Below the pieces are notes generated by a model that saw nothing but the letters and a program-made list of their open reading frames with translations, did no database searches and was not told the DNA's origin. A program made the position numbers and the translations under genes. A stretch of 64,000 nt of DNA from Polaromonas sp. (GTDB lineage Bacteria > Pseudomonadota > Gammaproteobacteria > Burkholderiales > Burkholderiaceae_C). Numbering within the stretch: position 1 is the first letter of the stretch; every line of letters starts with the position of its first letter. The stretch is from positions 186,001 to 250,000 of the forward strand of contig JAAFIP010000006.1 of the NCBI GenBank assembly GCA_013297865.1, read 5' to 3'. Positions 8,841 through 17,700 of the stretch are shown here, one piece after another.

Positions 8841-9440
8841 TTAAGGCCCAATCACCGACCCCATGGCCTGCATGTCGCCAGCAGCCTTCTCTTTAGGGCT
8901 GGCGGGAGCAGCAGTGGCCTCACCACGGATCAGTTTTTGGATTTTGGCGCCCAGTTTCAGTACTTTGGTGAGTGTTTCGGTGTCCAGGCGCAGCATTTCG
9001 TCGCTCCACACCGTCATGGTCTCCAGCATGGTAAGCATCTCGCGCACACGGTTGGCGCGCTCCACGCCGTCCAGCATGATCTCGGGGTGGTTCAGCAGCT
9101 CGCGCAGCATGTCTATCGTGGGCATGATTTCGCGCTCTTTGCGCTCGCGGATCACCGTGCGTGACAGCTCCCAGATATCGGTGCTGGCCTCAAAATGGTC
9201 ACGCCGGTCACCCATCACATGCACCAGTTTCACCAGGTTCCAGGCCTTGAGCTCGCTGATGGAATTGCTCACATTGCTGCGTGCCACGCCCAGCGTGTCG
9301 GCGATCTCGTCTGCTGGTAGCGGCTTGCCTGTGAGGTACAAGAGCGCATGGATCTGCGCCACCGTGCGGTTCACACCCCAGCGCGTACCCATCTCGCCCC
9401 AATGCAGGATGAATTTTTGGCTGGTTTGGCTGAGATGCAT
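8841..9440 (-). CDS. GbsR/MarR-family transcriptional regulator
   Basis: 199 residues. The winged helix-turn-helix (about residues 20-85) is recognisable in VAQIHALLYLTGKPLPADEI and TLGVARSNVSNSISELKAW, the hallmark arrangement of GbsR-type MarR relatives, followed by a helical dimerisation region. The ATG at 9440 is preferred to one 51 bases upstream because MHLSQTSQKFILHWGEMGTRWG is the family N-terminus. It faces the same way as the redox operon and shares an operator-like sequence with it, so it probably regulates both itself and that operon. Ligand unknown. Confidence 0.9.
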   Translation of the reverse strand: MHLSQTSQKFILHWGEMGTRWGVNRTVAQIHALLYLTGKPLPADEIADTLGVARSNVSNSISELKAWNLVKLVHVMGDRRDHFEASTDIWELSRTVIRERKEREIMPTIDMLRELLNHPEIMLDGVERANRVREMLTMLETMTVWSDEMLRLDTETLTKVLKLGAKIQKLIRGEATAAPASPKEKAAGDMQAMGSVIGP

Positions 9441-9475
9441 GGTTTTTGGCTTTCTTGGGATTAATATAAACCTGT

Positions 9476-9501
9476 CTTTTATTTCTGTCAATAGAGAAAT
9501 T
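9476..9501. promoter_or_regulatory. Operator-like site upstream of the GbsR-type regulator
   Basis: An imperfect palindrome, minus strand TTTCTCTATTGACAGAAA, 36 bp before the regulator start. It is nearly the same sequence as the site at 8779-8804, suggesting autoregulation. Confidence 0.55.
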
Positions 9502-9626
9502 AAAGAAATCTTCGAGATTAATACTCAGTTTCCAGCTAGAACCAAGAGTACTTAAAGTATGGCTGATTAGACATTTCGCCGATAGAGTGCGTAGTTGGTA
9601 AATTGTTAAAGTGATGGCGTTGTTTC

Positions 9627-9644
9627 ACAAAAATAAATTTTTGT
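9627..9644. promoter_or_regulatory. Inverted repeat before the vapBC-like operon
   Basis: ACAAAAA-TAAA-TTTTTGT, 7-bp perfect arms, 17 bp upstream of the antitoxin ATG. Ribbon-helix-helix antitoxins usually bind such sites to repress their own operon; here that role is inferred from position only. Confidence 0.4.
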
Positions 9645-9660
9645 AGTACACTTCTGAGCT

Positions 9661-9951
9661 ATGAATGCAATTGCAGCTCCTAACGACCAGTTCCTTAGCT
9701 TGCGCCTGGGTGCAAGCGACTCTGCGCTCATGCAGCAGTTGCACGAGCGCATGGGTTTGAGCAAGACGGATATTGTGAAACACGCCTTGCGCCAGCTGGC
9801 CAGCAGCACCGAAGCGCAGGCAGATGTCAGTTTGTACGATTTGGGCAAACCTGTTTTTGGCAAGCACGGCGATGCATCGCGCCAGTCGGCAGATATCAAA
9901 TCTGTGGTGCGCGAGCGGCTGGCAGCCAAGCGACTCGTCAATACACTGTAA
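9661..9951 (+). CDS. Ribbon-helix-helix antitoxin of a VapBC-like pair
   Basis: 96 residues. QFLSLRL (beta strand) followed by ASDSALMQQLHERMGLSK and TDIVKHALRQLA (two helices) fits a MetJ/Arc ribbon-helix-helix fold for DNA binding; the rest would be the toxin-wrapping tail (SLYDLGKPVFGKHGD). It is followed nine bases later by a PIN-domain gene, the standard antitoxin-toxin order. The subfamily name is not certain. Confidence 0.85.
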   Translation: MNAIAAPNDQFLSLRLGASDSALMQQLHERMGLSKTDIVKHALRQLASSTEAQADVSLYDLGKPVFGKHGDASRQSADIKSVVRERLAAKRLVNTL

Positions 9952-9960
9952 GTTCTGCGC

Positions 9961-10410
9961 GTGAAAAGCATCGGTTTGCGCGACGTGCTGTGCGACAGCG
10001 GCCCACTGGCAGCGCTGTTTAACCGCAGCGATAGCTACCACGCGCAGGCGCTGGCCTACTTCAAGCGCCACGGCAGTCACGTGCGGCTGCTTACTACATG
10101 GGAAGTCATGTCGGAGGTGATGTATTTTCTGGACTTCAGTGCCCATGCTCAAGCTGACTTGTTGCTATGGCTGCATGAGGGTGCTGCGCGCGACAGAGTT
10201 CGCATTGCTTCGCTACAAACAGACGATCTGCTGGGCCTGTCTGCCATGATGCGCAAATACGCTGACCGTCCCATGGACTTGGCGGACGCTTCACTGGTGT
10301 GGCTGGCCAACAGCTCAGGGGTCACGGACATCATTACCGTGGATCGTGCGGACTTTGCGGTGTATCGCACTAACAAACGCAAGGCCTTCAAGAACGTTTT
10401 TTCAGATTGA
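9961..10410 (+). CDS. PIN-domain ribonuclease toxin (VapC-like)
   Basis: 149 residues with a GTG start. The PIN active-site acidic set is complete: D12 (VLCDSGPLAALF), E48/E52 (TTWEVMSEVMY), D106 and D109 (RPMDLADASLVW), D128 (TVDRADF). PIN toxins are metal-dependent RNases, often cutting initiator tRNA or rRNA. All catalytic positions are kept, so it should be active and held in check by the upstream protein. Confidence 0.88.
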   Translation: MKSIGLRDVLCDSGPLAALFNRSDSYHAQALAYFKRHGSHVRLLTTWEVMSEVMYFLDFSAHAQADLLLWLHEGAARDRVRIASLQTDDLLGLSAMMRKYADRPMDLADASLVWLANSSGVTDIITVDRADFAVYRTNKRKAFKNVFSD

Positions 10411-10465
10411 ACTGGGTGTTTAATCTACGTCACCAGACATTCAACTAGCAGCAAGGAGTCCACCC

Positions 10466-10861
10466 ATGACCCAGCAAGCCACTGGCAGCTTTGAAGTTGC
10501 CATGAAACCCCTATCTACCGAAGATCCGATAGATGCTGCGCTCGGGCGGATGACGCTGGACAAGCAATATGCTGGTGATTTAGTGGCGACAGGCAAAGGG
10601 ACGATGCTGACGGCCATGACGCAGACCAAGGGCTCGGCAGGCTATGTGGCGATTGAGCGGGTGACAGGCTCGCTGCACGGCCGCACGGGCAGCTTTGTCC
10701 TGCAGCACTCTGGCACCATGAACCGGGGTGTACCGCAATTATTGGTGAGCATAGTGCCTGATTCGGGCACTGAGGCGCTGGCGGGGATCAGCGGGCATGT
10801 GACCATTCGCATGGCCGATGGCAAGCATTTCTACGATATGGAATACAGCCTGCCGTCCTGA
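10466..10861 (+). CDS. DUF3224 domain protein
   Basis: 131 residues, cytoplasmic, matching the DUF3224 pattern: [11 protein letters not shown] at the start, [19 protein letters not shown], and [23 protein letters not shown]-type strands that suggest a small calycin-like beta-barrel. An AAGGAG ribosome-binding site lies 8 bp before the ATG. The function of the family is not established. It converges on the mnmC-like gene with a 16-bp gap. Confidence 0.85.
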   Translation: MTQQATGSFEVAMKPLSTEDPIDAALGRMTLDKQYAGDLVATGKGTMLTAMTQTKGSAGYVAIERVTGSLHGRTGSFVLQHSGTMNRGVPQLLVSIVPDSGTEALAGISGHVTIRMADGKHFYDMEYSLPS

Positions 10862-10877
10862 GGCAGCCAAAGCTGGC

Positions 10878-12032
10878 TCACCACAATCGCGCTGCGTCAA
10901 TAGCCTGCTGCAAGTGCGCAGGCAGTGGCGAATCGGCGGCGCCGGTGATGCAGGCCGCCACATGCTGGCCGCACAGTGCCGCAAAACTCAAACCGCGTGA
11001 GCCCATGCCGGTGCACAAATACAAGCCTGTTGCGTCAGCCAATGGTACGGCGCCGACTGCGGGCAGGCGATCGCGCGTGGTGCAGCGCGCGCCGGCCCAG
11101 GCTTGCACTTGCCCCGCGCTGACCTGCGCTGCCAGTAGATCAGCCGCAGCGGGGATAAGCTGCTGCAGGCGCTGGATGTTGCTGGCCAGGCCCTGTGCTG
11201 TCACCTGGGGCACGGGCACCTCGTGCTCGTAGGTGGAGCCGCTCAGCCAGATGCTGCTGCCCTGCCAGGCAATGGCGGGGATGAAATGGCCATTGCCGTT
11301 GATGGCGCAGGGGCTGTGGGCTGAGCTGCTGGTGGGGCTGTAGTTTGCCAGCTCGGGCAGCAGGCGGGGCCACAGGGCTTGCCAGGCGCTGTCCCAGGGG
11401 CCGTAGGCTACTTGACCTGCCACCTGGTGCAGCGGCAGGGCGGTTGCTTTGCCTATTGCTGGCGTGTTTGCAAGAGGCAGCATGCCATCCGGTAGCCCTA
11501 ATAGCAGGGCCTGGGCTTGGTAGGCATTGGCCAGCACCACGGCATCAGCTATGGCCAACACGCCGCCTTGCGCATCCAGGGCCTGCCACGCTGTGCCTGC
11601 GCCCTGCAGGGGCCGCAGCTGCCGCACCTGCGCGCCCGTGCGCAGTGTGATGCGTGGATGTGCCAGCCATGCTGCAACCAGCGCTGCGGGCTTGACCCAG
11701 GCGGCATCGGGGTGCCAACGGGCCTGCGGACCCAGCTTGCCTGCGCGCTGCAATGCGCCGCAGGGCTGCCAGTCGATGCCTTGCTGCAGCAGGGCCTGGG
11801 CAGCGCGGGTAGTGGCCGCCACGCCCAGGCGGCTGAGCTGGCTGAGCGGGTTGTCATCAGCACCGTGGTGGGGGGCTAGCAAGCCCACGGGGAGGCTATG
11901 GGAGGGCGTGGCTGAACTCGTAGCTGAATCAGCAGCCTCCAGCACCAACACCATCACCTCGCAGCCGCGCTCAGCCAGGGCGTGCGCAGTGGCACTGCCA
12001 GCCAAGCCCCCACCAACTACTATAATTTTAAT
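10878..12032 (-). CDS. mnmC: MnmC FAD-dependent oxidoreductase domain (tRNA mnm5s2U biosynthesis), stand-alone and lacking a normal start
   Basis: FAD-dependent oxidoreductase resembling the C-terminal half of MnmC, which converts cmnm5s2U34 to nm5s2U34 in tRNA. The dinucleotide motif KIIVVGGGLAGSATAHALAE starts the frame, and CTTRDRLPAVGAVPLA and LYLCTGMGSRGLSFAALCG near the C-terminus are the MnmC signatures. In gamma- and betaproteobacteria the protein normally carries an N-terminal methyltransferase domain, absent here. The frame opens only after a TAG at 12051-12053 inside repeat copy d, and no ATG or GTG occurs before the glycine motif; a TTG at 12005 would cut the motif. Initiation at ATT (12032 or 12026) is possible, or the gene is broken. 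Coordinates assume ATT 12032. Confidence 0.75.
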   Translation of the reverse strand: MKIIVVGGGLAGSATAHALAERGCEVMVLVLEAADSATSSATPSHSLPVGLLAPHHGADDNPLSQLSRLGVAATTRAAQALLQQGIDWQPCGALQRAGKLGPQARWHPDAAWVKPAALVAAWLAHPRITLRTGAQVRQLRPLQGAGTAWQALDAQGGVLAIADAVVLANAYQAQALLLGLPDGMLPLANTPAIGKATALPLHQVAGQVAYGPWDSAWQALWPRLLPELANYSPTSSSAHSPCAINGNGHFIPAIAWQGSSIWLSGSTYEHEVPVPQVTAQGLASNIQRLQQLIPAAADLLAAQVSAGQVQAWAGARCTTRDRLPAVGAVPLADATGLYLCTGMGSRGLSFAALCGQHVAACITGAADSPLPAHLQQAIDAARLW

Positions 12033-12067
12033 AGCTGCTCCCGCGATATTCTATTGGCCTGCAGGCC
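12032..12067 (+). repeat. Dispersed hairpin-ended repeat, copy d
   Basis: Exact core GCTCCCGCGATATTCTATTG, ending in the perfect palindrome GGCCTGCAGGCC (12056-12067). It occupies the place where the start codon and any upstream part of mnmC should be. Confidence 0.9.
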
Positions 12068-12112
12068 TAAAACATGGATAAAACACGCTGCGCAGCACCT
12101 GCAGCAGACGCT

Positions 12113-12385
12113 TTATTCAGTCGGCGGCACATAGCCCTGCACGGCATCCGCACCCGCGCCAAAAAAGTGCGCTTCCATCTGGCGCGCCAGATACTGGCGG
12201 GCGCGCTGGTCAGCCAGATTCAGGCGGTTTTCATTCACCAGCATGGTCTGCTGCTTCATCCAAGCGGCCCAGGCCTCCTTGCTCACCTGCTGCCAGAGCT
12301 TTTTGCCCAGCTCGCCAGGATAAGGGGGAAAGTCCAGGCCTTCAGCCTCTTTGCCCAGTTTGATACATTGAACCATGCGTGCCAT
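12113..12385 (-). CDS. yggX: Probable Fe(2+)-trafficking / oxidative damage protection protein
   Basis: 90 residues, the full family length. [24 protein letters not shown] with the conserved Cys7, and [18 protein letters not shown], are the YggX signature. The family protects iron-sulfur clusters under oxidative stress. The start at 12385 (MARMVQC) is chosen over an in-frame ATG 36 bases upstream because it matches the family N-terminus. Divergent from dsbB with a 115-bp gap. Confidence 0.95.
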   Translation of the reverse strand: MARMVQCIKLGKEAEGLDFPPYPGELGKKLWQQVSKEAWAAWMKQQTMLVNENRLNLADQRARQYLARQMEAHFFGAGADAVQGYVPPTE

Positions 12386-12500
12386 AAATATGTCCTTGCG
12401 AATTGCTGTGGAGTTGATCACCCAAAAAGTGCCCGCCCGGCGCGAACCTTGGGGCGTTTTGCGTGTCCAATAACGCTATTGTCTCTTACTGGAAAAGCGC

Positions 12501-13010
12501 ATGCTGACTTTATGGAAAAATTTGACATTGCCGCGCGCTGCAGGCGCAGTGGCACTGCTGTGCGCGCTGATGCTGGCTTTTGGCATGTACCTGCAGCATA
12601 TCGTCGGTCTGGTGCCCTGTCCGATGTGTATCGTGCAGCGTTATGCTCTTATTTTAGTAGCTGCCACCGCGACTATTTGTTGGCTTAGCGGCCGAAAAGG
12701 CTTTCAAAACGCCTTTGCTGGCGTGGCCATCTTCTTTGCCGGGTTTGGCGCCTTTGTCGCCGCGCGGCAGAGCTTTTTGCAGTGGTTTCCGCCCGACATC
12801 CAAAGCTGCGGGCGCGATTTTTACGGCATGGTAGAGACATTTCCCCTCCAGCGCGCCATCCCGATGATTTTCAAGGGCAGTGGTGACTGCACGAAAATCG
12901 ACTGGACATTTCTGGGCGGCTCGATTGCCAACTGGTCGTTTGTGGCGTTTGTCGCCATGGCGCTGTGTCTGGCTGCGCTGCTGTTACGAGGCAAGGCGCA
13001 AGCCTCGTAA
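12501..13010 (+). CDS. dsbB: Disulfide bond formation protein B
   Basis: 169-residue inner-membrane quinone reductase that reoxidises DsbA. Four transmembrane segments; first periplasmic pair C40-P-M-C43 followed by QRYALI, second pair C103 and C130, so all catalytic cysteines are present. Residues 49-65 (second transmembrane segment) are encoded by a 49-bp stretch that aligns with the dispersed repeat, including its left hairpin (GCTCTTATTTTAGTAGC), which suggests a repeat was absorbed into this helix. Confidence 0.95.
   Translation: MLTLWKNLTLPRAAGAVALLCALMLAFGMYLQHIVGLVPCPMCIVQRYALILVAATATICWLSGRKGFQNAFAGVAIFFAGFGAFVAARQSFLQWFPPDIQSCGRDFYGMVETFPLQRAIPMIFKGSGDCTKIDWTFLGGSIANWSFVAFVAMALCLAALLLRGKAQAS
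12645..12693 (+). repeat. Diverged dispersed repeat inside dsbB
   Basis: GCTCTTATTTTAGTAGC resembles the left hairpin of copy b, followed by TAGCTGCCACCGCGACTATT; 20 of 27 bases match the core, and the total length (49 bp) equals intact copies. It is read in frame as part of transmembrane helix 2. Confidence 0.6.
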
Positions 13011-13034
13011 ACAGCCTGACCTCAGAGCGACGTT

Positions 13035-13814
13035 TTATTGAGGGCTGGTAGTGCCAGCGAGCCGTAAACCTGCGGTAGTCAGTGCAGATTTGGTGCTGGC
13101 GCTCATGCTGCTGGTATCAAAGACTTTACTCAGCTTGGCTTTGGTTTCTGCGTTGACGGTGCTGTGGGCCAGCAATTGTTTAGACGGGTAAGCGCCAATC
13201 GGCGTGGCAAGACCTCCAGTGGCTTTCCAGGCATTGATGGTGTCTTTATCGACGGTAATGGTTGCTTCGGCTTGACCGCCCTGCATCATGCTCAGCTTCA
13301 AATCCGCATAGCGCACATATTTGAACTGCACGCTGCTGGCATCCACCCCTTCTTTGCTCAGCCACATCTTGGTCGCAGCGCTCACATAACCCCCTTGCTT
13401 GCCAACGATCACCCTCTTGCCCTTGAGTTCCTGCGGCGTATCGATACTGGCAGCCTTGCTGGAGAGCAGGGTCAGTCGCTCGTTGGTAGTCATCTCAAAG
13501 GATGCCACTTTGGTGTATTCACCGCTGGCCAGGATAGCGTTGGCAGCATAGTTGTGCGCCAGGATAAGCGCGGGTGGCTGCGCGGCATAAGAAGACACCA
13601 AACCGTCAACAGCATCAATACCCAGACTCAGATTTTTCATGGCCCCGCTGCTGCGGATGGCGTTAACCATAGGCTCAAATGCGCCCATGACTACTGGAAG
13701 ATTGGTTTTGGAGTTTTTCTCGATACCTATGCGCAATTCTTCTGCATTTGCGGTGGCAGAAATACACAACGTGGCGATAGCAACCGACATGGAAATGGCT
13801 TTGTAATCCGACAT
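13035..13814 (-). CDS. PhnD/SsuA/transferrin-family periplasmic substrate-binding protein
   Basis: 259 residues with a signal peptide cleaved after SATANA (about residue 24). Type-2 periplasmic binding fold: ELRIGIEKNSK at the mature N-terminus, LKGKRVIVGKQGGYVSAA and KYVRYADLKLSMMQGGQAEATI match phosphonate-binding (PhnD-like) proteins. No ABC permease or ATPase gene is adjacent, so it is an orphan binding protein. A Fur-box-like palindrome 28 bp before the start hints at iron-responsive expression, so phosphonate may not be its ligand. AGGA ribosome-binding site present. Confidence 0.82.
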   Translation of the reverse strand: MSDYKAISMSVAIATLCISATANAEELRIGIEKNSKTNLPVVMGAFEPMVNAIRSSGAMKNLSLGIDAVDGLVSSYAAQPPALILAHNYAANAILASGEYTKVASFEMTTNERLTLLSSKAASIDTPQELKGKRVIVGKQGGYVSAATKMWLSKEGVDASSVQFKYVRYADLKLSMMQGGQAEATITVDKDTINAWKATGGLATPIGAYPSKQLLAHSTVNAETKAKLSKVFDTSSMSASTKSALTTAGLRLAGTTSPQ

Positions 13815-13841
13815 ACAGAATCCTATTTGGCGAGTTAGAGT

Positions 13842-13860
13842 GAGAGTAATTATTATTCTC
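13842..13860. promoter_or_regulatory. Fur-box-like palindrome
   Basis: On the minus strand GAGAATAATAATTACTCTC matches the 19-bp Fur consensus at 13 of 19 positions and is itself an imperfect inverted repeat. Position just upstream of the binding-protein gene fits promoter overlap. Tentative. Confidence 0.4.
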
Positions 13861-14196
13861 TAAATGTTTCAATATGTTTTAATCTAATTGGTATTTAGTG
13901 CGCAATATTTCGCTTTTTCATGAAGTTGAACACGAAATACATACACGAAAAGGCTAATTTTGGGATGCGGGCGCTCTTAACAGTCCATCAGCAGGTGATT
14001 CAAAAATGGTGGGGAAATTGGCTACTGCAAACAGGCAGACTCAGACAAGCAAGTCAATAAAAAATGCCAACACTCCAATTCTCTGGGGACATGCAAGCAG
14101 CTTGTCGATTTAATCGCCAACGGCTTTATGGCATTGCCTAGGATGGCTTTGCTGCTTTGTGCGTTGATGCTGCGCTCAGTCCGATCCAGGCACTGA
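13861..14196. other. Intergenic stretch without a recognisable gene
   Basis: 336 bases between the orphan binding-protein gene and the secreted cluster. The part near 13861-13930 is AT-rich and presumably holds the promoter of the binding-protein gene. The remainder shows no gene, repeat or clear structure that I can support. Confidence 0.6.
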
Positions 14197-14706
14197 TTAT
14201 TTTTTGGCGCGAGTAGTTGCAGGAGCCCCAGTCTGCTCAATCGTGCTGATCAATTGTTGGGCTTGCTGAATATGGATGGGCGACATTTTGCGTGCCTTGG
14301 CATGGTTCCAGGCCAGGCGCGCGGTATCTGCGAAATTCTGGTCGTAGCCCAGCACCAGAGTGCCCTGGACGCAGTCAAACTCTGCGCTGGCCTGCTCTAT
14401 GGCAATACCGGCAATCGCATCCAGCTCAGCCATGGCGACGGTGGATTTACCGTTGCCGGTTTGTGCCAGGTTGCGGCTGGCGCGTACGCTGGCGTTGATC
14501 AAAGCCATGGCATCCGTGAAAGAGCCTTTGCGGCAAGCCTTGGCGGGAGCTGTCGGGCTAGCCGCCTTGCCCGAGTTGGGGGAGGCCGAGGCGGCTGAGG
14601 CGCTGGGTGCGCCAGCACTGTGCTGATGCGTGTGCTGCGCGAGAGCATTTATTGCGCAAGCCCACACCAGGCAACACAGCGCCAGCCTGAAACTACCGGG
14701 CATCAT
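14197..14706 (-). CDS. Small secreted protein of the G8/pectate-lyase cluster, function unknown
   Basis: 169 residues from the ATG at 14706, which overlaps the stop of the upstream G8 gene (ATGA), so the two are translationally coupled. A signal peptide (FRLALCCLVWACAINALAQ) is followed by a His-containing, Ala/Ser-rich linker (HTHQHSAG...), then a helical domain with two cysteines (ACRKGSF, EFDCVQG) that could form a disulfide. The helical, Ala-rich domain does not match a family I know. A periplasmic or surface partner of the two lipoproteins is inferred from the operon only. Confidence 0.75.
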   Translation of the reverse strand: MMPGSFRLALCCLVWACAINALAQHTHQHSAGAPSASAASASPNSGKAASPTAPAKACRKGSFTDAMALINASVRASRNLAQTGNGKSTVAMAELDAIAGIAIEQASAEFDCVQGTLVLGYDQNFADTARLAWNHAKARKMSPIHIQQAQQLISTIEQTGAPATTRAKK

Positions 14707-17700
14707 GGTGCGCGCAGCAATGGGATAGCTACGTGTTGATCGCTTCCGGGCACAGCCCAACGCAAACCAAAGCGGGGGTTCATGGTGTAGCCGTTTTGCA
14801 GATCATTCCGTCCAAAGACGACAGTGATGGGATGAATGCCCTTGCGCAGAGCCACAAACCCAGCCTCGTCACGGGTGCCCGGGCTGGGTTCGTAGATGAC
14901 TGTCGACAGATTGCCTACGGTGCCGCTGATCCATACGCTGCCCAGCCAGACATCTACGTTGCCCCCTATGCCAGGCACTGACAGAGTGTAGATGCCATCA
15001 GCTGGCGCATTGATATAGCCTTTGAATACACTGCTTGTGCTGTTGCCAGCGCTAAGCAGGGCCTGCGTAGACGCGAAGCTCAGCACGCTCAGGTCCAGGG
15101 CATTGCCTGCTGTCACGCTGGGCAAGGTCTGCCTCAGTTGGCTGCTGGGGCTGCTGGTGCTGAGGTTGGACTGCCGCACACCAGTCACCAAGCCGCTGGC
15201 AGAGTCTGGCGCACGCCCCAACAATGCGACGTTGGTGACAGCAAACGGCGCAATGATCTGCACGGTCTGTACCCCGGCAGCACCTACCATTTTGACGAAC
15301 AGTTTTTGCACGCTGGCGTCGTAGAACTGTGCTGAAGTACTGGCACTGCGCAGGGCTGCCAGGCTGGCGGCTAAAGGCACACTGGAGCCGTTTTGGGCAA
15401 CTTTGCTGGCGGGGCCGCTGGTAGCCCAGCTCAGCTCCAGGCTCTTGCTAGCCGATTGCTCCAGATACAGCTCAATGTCGCTTGGCTTGTTGTCTTGCGC
15501 ACCAGTAAGTACTTCATACTGCGCGCCATTGACGACCCATCCGCTATTGACGCTTTGATAGTCCCACATGCTGCCGTCGAAATACCAGGGCTGGGCCAAG
15601 CCCAGTGTGGTTCCATTGGGTTGGACAAGATAGGTTGTGCGGCTGGGCGAGTTTTTATAGCGCAGCAGCAAGCTGCTGCTTGCAGGGCAGGCGTAGGAGT
15701 TTGAAGCCAGGCTGGAGGTGCAGGCCGCAGTGACGACAGGCGAGCGGCGCTTGACCCACACCGTGGGCTGGCCACCGTTGAGTGCACCCTGGCTGTCATC
15801 GATGCCATGCTCTGCAAAGCCATATTCAAAAGGGTTGACCTCGTGAAAATAAACCGCTTTTTTGGTGTTGACCAGTTTGAGTTTTTCCACGCGGGCCGTG
15901 TAGCCCAAGTCGTCCACGTCCACCACATAAGCTGCATCATCATGGTTCACCACAGTGGCATCCAGAATGACAGGTGCACGTGCACCGCCATGGGAAGAAG
16001 GCACCACGATCGCACCTCTGGCACCACTACCAAAGCCGCCCTTGGGCGGGGTTTCGGCATTGCCCAAGGTATTGGCGGTTTTACTCACAATCACCACACC
16101 ATTGACGACACCGCGGTGGATATAAATTCCTGTGCCATTGTCAGCGACCACGGAGTCCTGCAGCTGGGTGCTGCGGTCTTCCAGCCAGGCCCCGCCGTAG
16201 TTTTTATAGGATGTAAAGCGGTTGAACAGATGCGTGGTGATTTCGCCCAGGCCACTGGTCACCATCAGGCCATGCCCGAATGTGGCTTCAGGGTAGATTT
16301 CAGAGGCCACACCTGCTGCGCCAGGGCGATAGTTGGAATGGGCAATATTGTCTTCAAAAATCAGACCTTTGCCTTCAGAATCTCCCAATGTGTTGGGCGA
16401 GAAACGATCAAAGAAAAAGCCAAAACCATTGATACTGCCTGCGGCAATATTGCCTTTGATGGTGTGGTTAAACCCACGGCCCCAGAAGCTGGCCGAGCGA
16501 AACTCTGATTGCCCGGAATTGCCAAACAAAGGGTTGCTGACAGGAAAGGCAAACTCTGATTCTTGGGGATTTTTGTTGAAAACGGCCAGGTTCTTGATAA
16601 AGCTATTGCGCACTTCATTGCCATCTTCGGCCCACACAAAAGCGTGGTTAGTGATGTTGAAAGCCACATTGCCTTCCACTAGCGCGTTGTTAGTGCCGTG
16701 CACAACGACAGCGCGCTGGAAACTGTCGTGGATAGCATTGTTTTTGACGTAATCGCCATGGGCCAGATCACCTGCCAGATGCCAGTGGAAAGGGTAGCGG
16801 CCCTTGGTGCCACGCTGTCCCATCTTGAAGAGCTCTACGCCGCTGATCTTGGTCTTTGCTCCGGCCATCACCATCACGTGGCCACCAAAACTGAGCGCAT
16901 CGGAATTGTCATCGCCACGGATCACAATATTGCGTGACAGCAGACCCACGGCGGCGCGCTGGTCCAGCGTTTTGCCTTCATAAGTTTGTAGTGTACCCCA
17001 GTGGGTATGGGCAAGCGCAGGGGAAAAGTTGACCTGTTTGCCAGCCACAGAGGTAATGGTGACCACCTCATATTCTTCAGCTTCAAAACTGCTTGGTGCG
17101 ATCACCAGCTTGTCGCCTGCTCTCCAGGCGCTGGCGTCGTCTTGCAGCGTGATGGAGGTGGCCCCGGGATTGGCAGTTGCGGCCAGCTGCGTCCAGCCCA
17201 TGCGGTTCTCGCCAAATAGCTGCAGGCTGCCGCCACCCATCACGCCAATGAGTTTGGTCCCCATGTTCATGATGTTCTGGCTTTTGTCGGTGCCAGTCAG
17301 GGTGATGGTGGCTTTGCGTGTGTAGGGCGTTGCCTCCGTGCCCGCACTGAAACTGCCGTGCACCATGATCCAGCGGCTGGTCAGCTGGATGTCGTTGTCG
17401 GCCAATACGAGATTGCCGTTGACCATCAAACCTGCCAGCTTGGCAGTATTGCCGCGCAATGTCACTGTTTTGCCAGCCGGAATATCGACCACATCGCCAT
17501 CGGCTGGCAGTTTGCCATTGGCCCAGGTGGAGGGGCTGTTCCAGTCACCATCTTTGGCCTGGCTGGTAGGGTCAGGCGTGGGCGTGATGGGCATATCAGG
17601 CGAGCCCGGGTCTGTGGTGCTGCCCAGTTGACTGCCGGTCGGCTGGGTGCCGCCGCCCCCGCTGCCACCGCCGCCCCCTCCGCAGGAAGCAAGTATGGCC

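Noticed and set aside
14022-14240. A 72-codon minus-strand open frame in the gap before the secreted cluster
   Set aside because: It runs into the 3' end of the small secreted protein gene in another frame, has no ribosome-binding site that I can see and no recognisable sequence.
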